This document shows positions 44,432 through 52,661 of a stretch of 64,000 bases of DNA, in pieces; position 1 is the stretch's first letter, and each line of letters opens with the position of its first letter. Position numbers and translations under genes: made by a program. Where the stretch lies: the NCBI RefSeq assembly GCF_000687555.1, contig NZ_JHWJ01000012.1, forward strand, positions 62,001 through 126,000, written 5' to 3'. Under the pieces are notes generated by a model, which was not told where the DNA came from, ran no database searches, and worked only from the letters and a program-made list of their open reading frames with translations. The DNA is from [Clostridium] aerotolerans DSM 5434 (GTDB lineage Bacteria; Bacillota; Clostridia; Lachnospirales; Lachnospiraceae).

Positions 44432-45279
44432 AATTGTTTGCAGATTATCATGTTCATACTGATTTTAGTGATGATTCGGATTACCCGATGGAAGCGGTTG
44501 TTGAGGACGCCATTCAGATGGGAATGGACGAGATTTGCTTTACCGATCATGTAGATTATGGGATTAAATGTGACTGGGACTCTGGCCCCGGGATTCCTTA
44601 TCGGGATGGGAAATTGCTGGCAAATGTTGATTATCCTCTCTATGCAGAAACCATTCGGCAGTTTCAGTATATCTATGGAAGTAAAATCACCATACGAATG
44701 GGGATGGAATTTGGCATGCAGACCCATACGATTCCCCAATATGAAAGGCTTTTTAAACAATATCCATTTGATTTTATCATTCTGTCGGTTCATGAAGTGG
44801 AGGATAAGGAGTTTTGGACACAGGAGTTTCAAAAAGGACGAACACAAAAGGAATACAACGAACGCTATTATCTGGAGCTTTTTGAGCTGGTGAAAAGATA
44901 TAAAGATTACAGTGTATTGGGCCATCTGGATTTAATTACTCGTTACGATTCAAATGGAATTTATCCGTTTGAAGAGGTACGTCCCATGATCACTGAAATT
45001 TTGAAAATCGTAATCAAGGATGGAAAAGGGATTGAAGTAAACACCTCCAGCCACCGTTATGGCTTAAAGGATCTGACTCCCTCCAGAGACATTTTGAAGT
45101 TATACCGTGAGTTAGGAGGAACTATCCTTACCATTGGAAGTGACAGCCATGAAAAGAAGCACCTTGGGGCTTATATTACGGATACCAAGCGTGAACTTCT
45201 TTCTCTGGGATTTCATCGGTACTGTACCTTCCATAAGATGGAACCATGTTACCATCTCATAAGCAAAGATTTACAGTAG
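44428..45279 (+). CDS. PHP-family phosphoesterase, histidinol-phosphatase-like
   Basis: 283 residues. All PHP metal-binding blocks are present: DYHVHTDFSDDS, ICFTDHVDYG, ILSVHEV, GHLDLITRYD and TIGSDSHEKKHLG. The histidinol-phosphatase (HisK/HisJ) subgroup is the closest look, but no his genes are near, so another phosphate ester is possible. Only TTG starts fit: 44428 (overlapping the MFS stop) and 44434, the latter with GGGGG at 6 nt. Its end overlaps the end of the convergent CdaR-like gene by 9 nt. Confidence 0.88.
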   Translation: MKLFADYHVHTDFSDDSDYPMEAVVEDAIQMGMDEICFTDHVDYGIKCDWDSGPGIPYRDGKLLANVDYPLYAETIRQFQYIYGSKITIRMGMEFGMQTHTIPQYERLFKQYPFDFIILSVHEVEDKEFWTQEFQKGRTQKEYNERYYLELFELVKRYKDYSVLGHLDLITRYDSNGIYPFEEVRPMITEILKIVIKDGKGIEVNTSSHRYGLKDLTPSRDILKLYRELGGTILTIGSDSHEKKHLGAYITDTKRELLSLGFHRYCTFHKMEPCYHLISKDLQ

Positions 45280-46365
45280 ATTTACATTCAGCCACAGGGC
45301 AACATACAAAATGACTCCATGTCTGAATTCGCGTGGATTATAACCTGACAGCCTGTGAATGCGGTCTAATTTATATTGAAGGGTATTCTTATGGAGAAAT
45401 AAAATCTCGCAGGTTTTCGCCAGGGACATCCCCTGCTCGTAATAGGTCCATAGCAGATTTAAATCTTCTTCACTGAGAGCTGATAATGTCTTTTTTAAAT
45501 ATTCTTCCCGTGATTTTAAATCAATACTGCCAAGAATGATCTCTATGTCCAGTAAATCAAACTCTGCATAGTTGCTTTTTGCCACTTGCAGACTTTTTAA
45601 GGCAATATAGCTATTGTCATAGGAAATCTTAAGCTGATTCATCTCCTGGCTGCTTCCTACTCCAATGGATAATATCTGCTCATAATCTGCCGCAAGCTGT
45701 TTTAATACAGGAACCGTTTGCTGCAGATTTTTTTCGTAGATCACTGCAATAAATTCATTGGGGTAGGTATAAGTAAAAAGGGGAGCTTCTATGGATTCCA
45801 GGGTTCGGAATAGTTTCTGCTCAATCAGGGATATATTCACCACATTATATCTGTTGTTCAGGAGAAGGACGACTGTCCGCATTTTCTCCGTGGTATCTAC
45901 CTTCACTTCGTTTAAGCACTGGGTTAGGTACGTTCTGTTTGTAAAATCTCCCGTAATAAGACTTCTCACAATATAATTCACTTTTTCTTTCTGTGTAAAA
46001 ATAGCGGCGTCCATCTCCTGCTCGCGAATCAAAAGCTGGGTGATTCGAATGGCAAGATGGGCATATTTGCGTACCTCATCCGGATCCCCGGTGATTCCGA
46101 TGACCGCCACAAAAAGCGCATTATGAAAGATCGGTATATTTACCCCTTTTTGTGACCCCTTAAATTGTTGTTCGCCTGTTGTCTCAATCACTTCTCCTGT
46201 CATCGCAGCCCGGTAGCCGATCTCGTGAAAATCACCGATTCTGTGATGATTGGTGCTGGCAAATATGATTCCGCTTGCATCAATAAAATTAATATGATAG
46301 CCACTCACGTCCTTCACGGTATCTACGATTTGCTGCGCCAGCTTTTTGCTGATTTTAGTAATCAT
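45271..46365 (-). CDS. CdaR-family (sugar diacid/glycerate) regulator
   Basis: 364 residues. The sugar-diacid recognition domain (about 5-135: KLAQQIVDTVKDVSGYHINFIDASGIIFAST) is followed by a central GGDEF-like fold and the C-terminal PucR-type helix-turn-helix (ILFLHKNTLQYKLDRIHRLSGYNPRE). In E. coli, CdaR activates glucarate/galactarate/glycerate genes. Here it is divergent from glycerate kinase and a GntP permease, so it is their likely activator. The sensed molecule is most likely glycerate or a sugar diacid. Confidence 0.93.
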   Translation of the reverse strand: MITKISKKLAQQIVDTVKDVSGYHINFIDASGIIFASTNHHRIGDFHEIGYRAAMTGEVIETTGEQQFKGSQKGVNIPIFHNALFVAVIGITGDPDEVRKYAHLAIRITQLLIREQEMDAAIFTQKEKVNYIVRSLITGDFTNRTYLTQCLNEVKVDTTEKMRTVVLLLNNRYNVVNISLIEQKLFRTLESIEAPLFTYTYPNEFIAVIYEKNLQQTVPVLKQLAADYEQILSIGVGSSQEMNQLKISYDNSYIALKSLQVAKSNYAEFDLLDIEIILGSIDLKSREEYLKKTLSALSEEDLNLLWTYYEQGMSLAKTCEILFLHKNTLQYKLDRIHRLSGYNPREFRHGVILYVALWLNVNLL

Positions 46366-46449
46366 ATGGCTCCAATCTGAATTCTCTCGTGTGAAAATTA
46401 CACTAGTCTGTCCTTTTTGTTAAGTGTAACATATTTTCATGGTCTAAGA

Positions 46450-46501
46450 AAGAAATATATGTTACCAGATATATATATTTCTTATAAAAATATTGTATAA
46501 T
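46450..46501 (+). promoter_or_regulatory. Promoter and palindrome of the glycerate operon
   Basis: TATAAT lies at 46496-46501 with no recognisable -35. Upstream is an 11-bp palindrome AAGAAATATAT (46450-46460) with ATATATTTCTT (46473-46483). Its centre falls at about -41.5 from the predicted start. It is a candidate CdaR activator site; its AT richness weakens the case. Confidence 0.5.
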
Positions 46502-46558
46502 TACGATTATAAGAAAATAAGTATTATCCTTGATGAAATAGATACCTGGAGGTTTATC

Positions 46559-47704
46559 ATGAATATAGTTATTGCAATTGATTCCTTTAAAGGCAGCCTT
46601 TCTTCCATGGAAGCAGGGGAAGCGATTGGAGAAGGAATTAAACGAGTCAATCCGGAAGAGCATATCACGATCTGTCCTCTGGCTGACGGAGGAGAAGGAA
46701 CCGTAGAAGCATTGGCACATGGAATGAAGGGAACACTTCTTTCCTTACAGGTGACTGGTCCCTTAGGAAAACCAGTGAGCTGTACCTATGGAATCATAGA
46801 GCAAACAAAGACTGCCATTATTGAGATGTCGGGAGCCGCCGGAATCACTCTCGTGCCGGAAACCGAAAAAAATCCTTTGTATACCACCACCTACGGCGTT
46901 GGAGAGGTGATTAAAGATGCTATAACAAGAGGATGCCGCAGGTTCATTATTGGAATCGGAGGAAGTGCCACCAACGATGGAGGCGCAGGAATGTTACAGG
47001 CATTGGGGTATGAGTTTTTGGATTCTGATGGGAAAGAGATTCCCTTTGGAGCCATTGGACTTTCAAAGCTTAAAACAATTTCTGACCGGAATGTGATTCC
47101 TCAACTAAAGGAATGCACCTTTTATGTTGCCTGTGATGTGACGAATCCCCTTTGCGGTGAGCTTGGATGCAGTGCGATTTATGGACCGCAAAAAGGGGCA
47201 ACTCCTGAAATGATTCAGAACATGGACAAATGGCTGGGAGAATATGCCCTCTTGTCAAAGAATTCATATCCTAAGGCAGATGCAGACCAGCCCGGAACAG
47301 GGGCAGCCGGGGGTATGGGATTTGCGTTTCTCACCTTTACAAATGCAGTGCTGGAATCGGGAATAAAAATTGTACTGGAAGAAACAAGGCTTGAGGAGAA
47401 GGTAAGGGACGCTGACCTTGTAATCACAGGGGAAGGACGATTGGACGGGCAGACTGCCATGGGGAAAGCACCAATCGGCGTTGCAAAGCTTGCCAAACAA
47501 TATGGGAAAACCGTCATTGCATTTGCAGGAAGTGTGACCAGGGATGCAAGGGAATGCAACCAGTATGGAATTGACGCTTATTTCCCCATCTTGCGCACCA
47601 TTACAACACTAGAGGAAGCTATGAAATCAGAGAATGCCAAGAGAAACCTTTCCGATACCGCAGAACAGGTTTACAGGCTTTACAGGAAAGGGACGGAAGG
47701 ATAA
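46559..47704 (+). CDS. garK: Glycerate kinase, GarK/GlxK type
   Basis: 381 residues from the ATG with GGAGG 7 nt upstream; the frame is open further 5' without a ribosome site. Type I glycerate kinase marks: VIAIDSFKGSLSSMEAGEAI, CPLADGGEGTVEAL, GIGGSATNDGGAGMLQALG and VITGEGRLDGQT. It phosphorylates glycerate to 2-phosphoglycerate (this type), feeding lower glycolysis. Followed without gap by a GntP-family permease. The 2- versus 3-phosphoglycerate outcome follows family knowledge and is not read from sequence. Confidence 0.94.
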   Translation: MNIVIAIDSFKGSLSSMEAGEAIGEGIKRVNPEEHITICPLADGGEGTVEALAHGMKGTLLSLQVTGPLGKPVSCTYGIIEQTKTAIIEMSGAAGITLVPETEKNPLYTTTYGVGEVIKDAITRGCRRFIIGIGGSATNDGGAGMLQALGYEFLDSDGKEIPFGAIGLSKLKTISDRNVIPQLKECTFYVACDVTNPLCGELGCSAIYGPQKGATPEMIQNMDKWLGEYALLSKNSYPKADADQPGTGAAGGMGFAFLTFTNAVLESGIKIVLEETRLEEKVRDADLVITGEGRLDGQTAMGKAPIGVAKLAKQYGKTVIAFAGSVTRDARECNQYGIDAYFPILRTITTLEEAMKSENAKRNLSDTAEQVYRLYRKGTEG

Positions 47705-48973
47705 ATGACAGTTACATTTACAACCATAGGGGCTTTGATCGGGCTGGTCACAGCAATCGCACTCATAAATTTAAAGGTACAGCCTGCTTATAGTTTGATT
47801 CTGGGAGCTTTGATTGGAGGTGTTATTGGCGGCGGCGGACTGGATACCACCATTGCTGCAATGATTACGGGATGCCAGGGTATGGTGTCTGCTGTTTTAA
47901 GAATCTTGACATCTGGTATTTTAGCTGGGGCGCTTATTATGACAGGCTCCGCTGAAAAAATAGCCGATGAGATCGTCAACAGACTTGGATCGAAACGTGC
48001 ATTTCTTGCCATTGGACTGGCGGCTATGATTATATGTGGAGTAGGTGTTTTTATCACCGTTACCGTAATTACGGTAGCTCCCATTGCTCTTGCCATTGGT
48101 AAAAAAGCGGGATTTCCAAAGGAAGCCATTGTATTGGCTATTATTGGAGGAGGTAAAGCTGGTAATATTATTTCTCCCAATTCCAATACCATTGCTGTAG
48201 CAGAGGCATTTCAGGTGAATTTAACATCTCTGATGATGAAAAATATGATTCCTGCCATTGTTGCTGTGCTTGTTACGGCACTGCTTGCAGCTCTCCTTTC
48301 AAAGAAACCGGGCATCGCAATTACAGACGCCGATTTAGAACATGGCACCAGCCATAGTACAACACTTCCTTCCATCTGGGCAGCTTTAAGCGGTCCGGCT
48401 GTGGTTATCTTCTTACTGGCTATGAGACCGTTGTTTCAGATCACCGTTGATCCTTTGATTGCGCTCCCCATTGGCGGAGTTATGTGTACCATCGCATGCG
48501 GTCACACAAGACAGTTTTTAAAATATGCGGAATTTGGACTGAACAAGGTAATGGGAGTTTCTATTCTTTTGTTGGGCACCGGGGCCATTGCAGGGATTAT
48601 CAAAGCCTCTTCCCTGCCCTCTGATGTACTTGGCTGGCTCCAGATGATGAATCTGCCTACTTTCCTACTAGCTCCGGTCTCTGGTATATTAATGGCTGCT
48701 GCCACAGCTTCCACAACAGCAGGTTCTACCGTTGCATCACAGACCTTTGCAGGTGTACTGACTGGTGTGGGCATTTCAGCCCTTTCTGCCGGAGCCATGG
48801 TGCACTGCGGTGCCATTGTTATTGATTCCCTGCCACACGGTTCCTTCTTTCATGCATCCTGCGAGCCGGTGAACCTGACCATTAAGCAGAGAACGAAATT
48901 AATTGGGTATGAAGCAATTATTGGACTTAGTGCCACATTAACGGCGGTATTGCTTTACCTCTCTGGGCATTAA
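47705..48973 (+). CDS. GntP-family permease, probable glycerate/gluconate importer
   Basis: 422 residues, about 12 hydrophobic segments. GntP family marks include GGGGLDTTIAAMITGCQGMV, FITVTVITVAPIALAI and the Ser/Thr-rich AAATASTTAGSTVASQT loop. The members import gluconate and related hydroxy acids. Because it begins directly after the glycerate kinase stop (the ATG follows TAA), glycerate is the best substrate guess. Ribosome site GGAAGG lies within the kinase end. Confidence 0.93.
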   Translation: MTVTFTTIGALIGLVTAIALINLKVQPAYSLILGALIGGVIGGGGLDTTIAAMITGCQGMVSAVLRILTSGILAGALIMTGSAEKIADEIVNRLGSKRAFLAIGLAAMIICGVGVFITVTVITVAPIALAIGKKAGFPKEAIVLAIIGGGKAGNIISPNSNTIAVAEAFQVNLTSLMMKNMIPAIVAVLVTALLAALLSKKPGIAITDADLEHGTSHSTTLPSIWAALSGPAVVIFLLAMRPLFQITVDPLIALPIGGVMCTIACGHTRQFLKYAEFGLNKVMGVSILLLGTGAIAGIIKASSLPSDVLGWLQMMNLPTFLLAPVSGILMAAATASTTAGSTVASQTFAGVLTGVGISALSAGAMVHCGAIVIDSLPHGSFFHASCEPVNLTIKQRTKLIGYEAIIGLSATLTAVLLYLSGH

Positions 48974-49010
48974 CAGGAACAGAAATCAGTCTATATAAAA
49001 CATGAAATTC

Positions 49011-49040
49011 GGGAACTGCCAGATATCAACTGGCAGTCCC
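49011..49040. repeat. Hairpin with CTGCCAG/CTGGCAG stem
   Basis: GGGAACTGCCAG pairs with CTGGCAGTCCC, one mismatch. No T-run follows. A near-identical stem recurs at 50677-50706 on the other side of the ATPase gene. It may be the garK-gntP operon end or one boundary of an inserted segment. Confidence 0.5.
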
Positions 49041-49154
49041 TTCCATATGTAACGGCATTACGAACAAGAACGCTTTGTTCCAAGCCGATGTCGGACAGCA
49101 TTTTGGCTCCATTTGCACTCTCGCTTTGTTTTGATTGTGTGACAGTAAAAAATA

Positions 49155-49196
49155 AACCGCTGCCTGCTATGTAATTTCACAAAGCAGGCAGCGGTT
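49155..49196 (-). terminator. Terminator after the ATPase gene
   Basis: Perfect 14-bp stem AACCGCTGCCTGCT / AGCAGGCAGCGGTT, running on the minus strand into TTTATTTTTT. It lies directly past the ATPase stop. The rest of 48974-49154 holds no recognised gene; a minus-strand frame stays open there but shows no family features. Confidence 0.88.
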
Positions 49197-49200
49197 ATCG

Positions 49201-50400
49201 TTAATAGCTTTCACTTAATAGAAAATCTGCAAGGTGCATGATTTTTACCCCGTTGACATTGCCGGTGGCCAGCTCATCCAACGTGACCACATACTTGGGA
49301 TAATGGTCTTTTATTTCCAGTAAATTGGCCACCTCCCGGTCGGATTCCTCGGGTAGCCTGCGGCAGACCTGCACATAAATGCGCTCGTCACGCTGCACTG
49401 CTACAAAGTCCACCTCTTTGGTTTCATTTTTACCGACATACACCTCATAACCTTTTCTGCACAATTCAAAATACACAAGGTTTTCGAGCATAGCCGCAAT
49501 GGATTTGGGATTGAATCCCATTATGCTGTACTTCAGAGAGGCATCCGCCAGATAAAATTTCTCCTGTGTTTTCAGTACCGACTTACCCTGCAAATCATAT
49601 CTGGAACAGCGATAGATGACAAAAGCCTTTTCCAGCCATTCCAAATAATTATACACCGTTTCTACCGACAAAGCACGCCCTTCGCTTTTTAAGAACTTCA
49701 CAATGGCATTGGCGGAAAAGGTCTTGCCCACGTTCTCCACAATGTACCTTACAACACGGTTAAATAAATCGAAGTTCTTCACCTGATGACGCTTTGTAAT
49801 ATCGCTAGTAATCACAGAAGTATAGATACCTTCCACAATTTGATAGGAGGTTCTCTCATCAAAATTACCCAAAGCAACAATCGGGAACCCACCCAAACGA
49901 ATGTATTCGTTTAGCAACTCCTTTTCAGAGAGTTTATTGCCTTTTTTAAACTCCAAATATTCGGCAAAAGACAACGTATAAACAGGAATCGAAATATACC
50001 TACCGGTCAGATAGGTGGATATTTCACCGGACATCAGCTTGGAATTGGAGCCCGTCACATAAATATCTGTGTTTGCATCCTCAAGCAGGCTGTTGACTGC
50101 CTTTTCCCAACCATCAATCTCCTGCACCTCATCCAGCAGAAGATAGTAACGGGCATCATCTTTTATCTTTTCTTTGATTCCCTGGTACATTTCCTTGGAA
50201 CGCATCCCATCTTCAAAGTTTTCAGAGGTGTACCGCATACTGATGATGTGATCCTCTGCAATGCCGCTGCTTACCAACTCCTTAGCCAGCATTTCCAAAA
50301 TGGTGGATTTGCCGCAGCGTCTAATCCCAGCAAGTATTTTCACAAGCGGTACATCACGATAGGTTCTGAAAATCTCTAAATAGCGTGGTCTTAGTATCAT
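49201..50400 (-). CDS. AAA-type ATP-binding protein of the DUF4143 family
   Basis: 399 residues. The P-loop GIRRCGKSTILEML (residues 26-39), Walker B YYLLLDEVQEIDGW and sensor TGSNSKLMSGE mark the AAA_14 domain. The C-terminal 190 residues form the DUF4143 domain with a restriction-endonuclease-like core (NLVYFELCRKGYEVYVG, KEVDFVAVQRDERIYVQV; the E-x-D-F-V and Q residues match nuclease positions). The cellular role is not known. Such genes often sit as isolated, variable genes, as here. It is not next to a defence cluster, and a defence role is unsupported. Flanked by related hairpins. Confidence 0.87.
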   Translation of the reverse strand: MILRPRYLEIFRTYRDVPLVKILAGIRRCGKSTILEMLAKELVSSGIAEDHIISMRYTSENFEDGMRSKEMYQGIKEKIKDDARYYLLLDEVQEIDGWEKAVNSLLEDANTDIYVTGSNSKLMSGEISTYLTGRYISIPVYTLSFAEYLEFKKGNKLSEKELLNEYIRLGGFPIVALGNFDERTSYQIVEGIYTSVITSDITKRHQVKNFDLFNRVVRYIVENVGKTFSANAIVKFLKSEGRALSVETVYNYLEWLEKAFVIYRCSRYDLQGKSVLKTQEKFYLADASLKYSIMGFNPKSIAAMLENLVYFELCRKGYEVYVGKNETKEVDFVAVQRDERIYVQVCRRLPEESDREVANLLEIKDHYPKYVVTLDELATGNVNGVKIMHLADFLLSESY

Positions 50401-50537
50401 GACATTTCCCTCCTTCTTTAAATATCAGTGAAAACATTAATATTTATAATAGTTTTTGCTTTAAACAAGTAAATACTTTTTAATATTTCTAAGTATATCT
50501 TTATTTTATGCAAAAAGCAAGGGAAATATGTAGATAA
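50401..50537. other. AT-rich gap beside the ATPase gene, no gene seen
   Basis: This is the first part of the 337-bp interval 50401-50737. It holds the ATPase start region (GGAGGGAAATGTC on the minus strand) and AT-rich sequence, with no recognisable promoter or element. The remaining part contains a gene relic and a hairpin. Confidence 0.5.
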
Positions 50538-50673
50538 CTCCTCAAAACAGTTGGCGATGTATTGGAAATTGATATGATTGAATACGGAGGGTATTTTGAT
50601 GTGGTTTTTATGGAGGGCGGAATCCTTCACTATTTCCATGACATTGACCAGTTTATGAAAGTTATGTTCAATC
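50538..50673 (+). pseudogene. Internal fragment of a SAM-dependent methyltransferase
   Basis: A plus-strand frame open from 50538 encodes VGDVLEIDMIEYGGYFDVVF followed by MEGGILHYFHDIDQFMKVMF. This is the motif II-III region of class I methyltransferases (FDVVFMEGGILHYFHD). The N-terminal SAM loop and the C-terminus are missing, and the sequence breaks at the hairpin at 50677. It is a relic of a gene lost to deletion or insertion. Confidence 0.7.
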
Positions 50674-50676
50674 TAA

Positions 50677-50706
50677 GGGGACTGCCAGAAAAAAATGGCA
50701 GTCCCC
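50677..50706. terminator. Hairpin/terminator at the end of the nif operon and the relic
   Basis: GGGGACTGCCA pairs perfectly with TGGCAGTCCCC around an A-rich loop. On the plus strand TTATTATTTTATTT follows. It lies about 30 bp past the last nif-linked gene, whose transcript comes from the other strand, where TTAGATTG follows the stem. Confidence 0.65.
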
Positions 50707-50737
50707 TTATTATTTTATTTCAGATAATTCTTTTCGA

Positions 50738-51724
50738 TTATTCTGCCATAGATTTGTTGCACAAGGAACAGCTTGCACAGTCGGCTGGACTGCAGTGCAT
50801 TCCCGGACGCAAAAAAGGCTCAATGGTGAATCCGCAGGATTTTATGTAGTATCTGTCCCCTTCAATCATCACTTCTCCGGAATTCGGAAGAAATTTTACC
50901 GGAATACCCGAAACAGTCTGAACCTCATCGTACAGGGGATGCGCCTTTACATGCGGAGAATATTTCTTCATCTCCCCTTCCTCCGTCTGCACATAGATGG
51001 AATGGTCACACGTAATTAATCCCTTTATTTCTCCAGCCTCCGTAAAGGAAAGAGAATTGCTGTCTGCATTTATTCCATTCTGATCTGGGTCATAGGCTGT
51101 GATTCTTCCAATAGGGGTAGATACAAGGACCGGATCTCCAGGTTCTATGGACTCCAGATTCCCTGACTCATATAAGGACAATCCCACCTTAGTCTCCACC
51201 ATTCCCATAGGTGTCTTTATGACGGCCTTTTCCTTTGGAAACAGGGTGATACTTTTTATGTTCCCGTTTTCATAAAAACAAATGCCATTAATCATTGCTT
51301 TAAACTCTGAAAATCCCAGGTCAAAGGTCAGTGAGATGTTCAGCTCCCGCTCATCCTCTTCTGTCCAGAAGCCGCTTAGCTGTCCATCGAGGATAAATAC
51401 TCTGTGAAGCTCTCCTGAGGGATAAAATTTGATCAGCTCTGCCGGAAGCTCTCCAATGGGGGTATATACCTCCTGCTGTTCTTCCAGAGCCACGCTGATG
51501 ATCATTCCCTGTTTATTAAATTCCACAGACGGCTTCTTTTTTCTTCTGCCTGTTTCTGTATAAGCAGGCACTAACTCTCCTGCCTGGGTGACTATCATAT
51601 TTTTTTCGAAGAGATTCACTCCTGAAAGCTCTCCTTTGGGGTGACAGTAAAAGGATCCCACTCCCCCAAGAATGCCGTAAGGAGTCTGAATGGTTTCTTT
51701 GTCAAGTACCATATAATTTTGCAT
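50738..51724 (-). CDS. Nif-linked beta-repeat protein with C-terminal four-cysteine cluster
   Basis: 328 residues; not recognised. At least six repeats combine a TPxG strand (TPYGILGG, TPIGELPA, TPMGMVET, TPIGRITA, plus QTEEGEMKK) with an aromatic-x-x-G strand pattern (FYPSGELHRVFI, FYENGNIKSITL, LYESGNLESIEP, FTEAGEIKGLI). This resembles MORN_2/YwqK-type beta repeats. The C-terminus ends CSPADCASCSLC (CX4CX2CX2C), a possible metal or Fe-S site. No signal peptide. It is the last gene of the nif unit, 15 bp after the AnfO-like gene. A scaffold or metal-handling part in nitrogenase assembly is inference. Confidence 0.7.
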   Translation of the reverse strand: MQNYMVLDKETIQTPYGILGGVGSFYCHPKGELSGVNLFEKNMIVTQAGELVPAYTETGRRKKKPSVEFNKQGMIISVALEEQQEVYTPIGELPAELIKFYPSGELHRVFILDGQLSGFWTEEDERELNISLTFDLGFSEFKAMINGICFYENGNIKSITLFPKEKAVIKTPMGMVETKVGLSLYESGNLESIEPGDPVLVSTPIGRITAYDPDQNGINADSNSLSFTEAGEIKGLITCDHSIYVQTEEGEMKKYSPHVKAHPLYDEVQTVSGIPVKFLPNSGEVMIEGDRYYIKSCGFTIEPFLRPGMHCSPADCASCSLCNKSMAE

Positions 51725-51739
51725 TGCTTACACCTCCTG

Positions 51740-52351
51740 TTAACATTGTGATTTGGTTATGGTTACATACAGCCCACCCTCTTCTTTTTTTATCTTCTTT
51801 TCGTAGGCCGAATCCGCTATCAGCCAGGGCGGAATGTGGGCACAGACCAGATGAAGCTCTAAAAAGGGAGTATCAAAAAGAAAGGAAGCGAGTGCCTTTT
51901 TAGAGGAAATCTCCGGACACTCTTTTTGCAGCTCCAATAGATTTAAGAAATAGACCCCAGGAGTCTGGGTTTGTACAGGTCCTGCATTCTTTACCATCTC
52001 GGCCCGGATTCTCTTTTTTTCATCACTCTCTTCCAGATCGGAAAGTACGCCTTCAAAGGTCTCTTCATCCGCTTCTTCCGTACAGAAAATTCCGTATCCT
52101 TTTCGGTCAAATACAGAGTATGGAATTCCAGTGATATCCTTGCATAGAATGGCTTTTGCTCCTTCTGCAAAAGCAGCGGCACTTTGTACCTCTTCTCTTT
52201 GCTCCTTTACTGTTGTTCCTTTTATGGGTGCAAAGGAAGCTTCACTGGCAGGTTTCCAGCCGTTCTCCTGTTTCTCATAAATAGTGACTGTATTGCAATC
52301 ATAAAAAGGTGCCAGCTCTCCTTCTCTGGTATAAACTGCGATTCGATCCAT
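51740..52351 (-). CDS. AnfO-family nitrogenase accessory protein
   Basis: 203 residues. The start RIAVYTREGELAPFYDCNTVTIYEK and the later ILCKDITGIPYSVFDRKGYGIF are the AnfO family pattern (known from Fe-only nitrogenase clusters). AnfO's function is unknown, but it is always with nitrogenase genes. Here it lies in a molybdenum-type nif operon, as in several clostridia. Position between the PqqD-like gene (18 bp) and the repeat protein (15 bp) puts it in one transcript. Family call rests on sequence pattern recall, not a search. Confidence 0.65.
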   Translation of the reverse strand: MDRIAVYTREGELAPFYDCNTVTIYEKQENGWKPASEASFAPIKGTTVKEQREEVQSAAAFAEGAKAILCKDITGIPYSVFDRKGYGIFCTEEADEETFEGVLSDLEESDEKKRIRAEMVKNAGPVQTQTPGVYFLNLLELQKECPEISSKKALASFLFDTPFLELHLVCAHIPPWLIADSAYEKKIKKEEGGLYVTITKSQC

Positions 52352-52369
52352 CTGCCGTTCCTCCTTTCT

Positions 52370-52660
52370 TTATTTCTCAATCTCAACTACATTTCCATGA
52401 ATCAGCTTTGCCAGAAATTCCTCCAGCTCCAGCGTAGCATCTTCCTCATCTAAATTCTTTTCCTCTGCCAAAAGTGAAACCAGCTCCGTTACCTTCGTTC
52501 CCCGTTCCAGGCTGTTCCAGAGAAAGATACAGGTCTCATTGACAGAAGGAAGTCCGTCTAAAGAACCGTTTTGGCTGTCTCTTTCATCGAATATACAAAA
52601 TTCTCCTCCCAGTTCCTTTAATACGAAACCAGGCTTTAACCTTACATGTTTGATCACCAT
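52370..52660 (-). CDS. PqqD-like small protein (peptide-recognition fold)
   Basis: 96 residues with the PqqD pattern: LKPGFVLKELGGEFCIFDE, then LPSVNETCIFLWNSLERG and a helical LDEEDATLELEEFLAKL. PqqD domains are winged-helix modules that bind leader or client peptides, usually beside radical-SAM enzymes in peptide modification. No peptide substrate or second radical SAM gene is seen other than NifB. It is coupled to the chaperonin-like gene (1 bp gap). Role as a client-binding adapter is inference. Confidence 0.8.
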   Translation of the reverse strand: MVIKHVRLKPGFVLKELGGEFCIFDERDSQNGSLDGLPSVNETCIFLWNSLERGTKVTELVSLLAEEKNLDEEDATLELEEFLAKLIHGNVVEIEK

Positions 52661-52661
52661 T

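Noticed and set aside
49041-49154. Open minus-strand frame in the garK-gntP/ATPase gap
   Set aside because: It stays open across the gap but has no ribosome site, no start near its beginning and no recognisable family; it crosses two hairpins, so it may be a relic but cannot be supported.
49201-50400. Defence or toxin-antitoxin role for the DUF4143 ATPase
   Set aside because: The nuclease-like C-terminus invites this idea, but there is no toxin, antitoxin or other defence gene beside it, only relic sequence and hairpins.
51740-52351. Evidence for an Fe-only nitrogenase from the AnfO-like gene
   Set aside because: NifD residues, NifE/NifN and NifV here are Mo-type, and no anfG-like delta subunit gene is present in the window.
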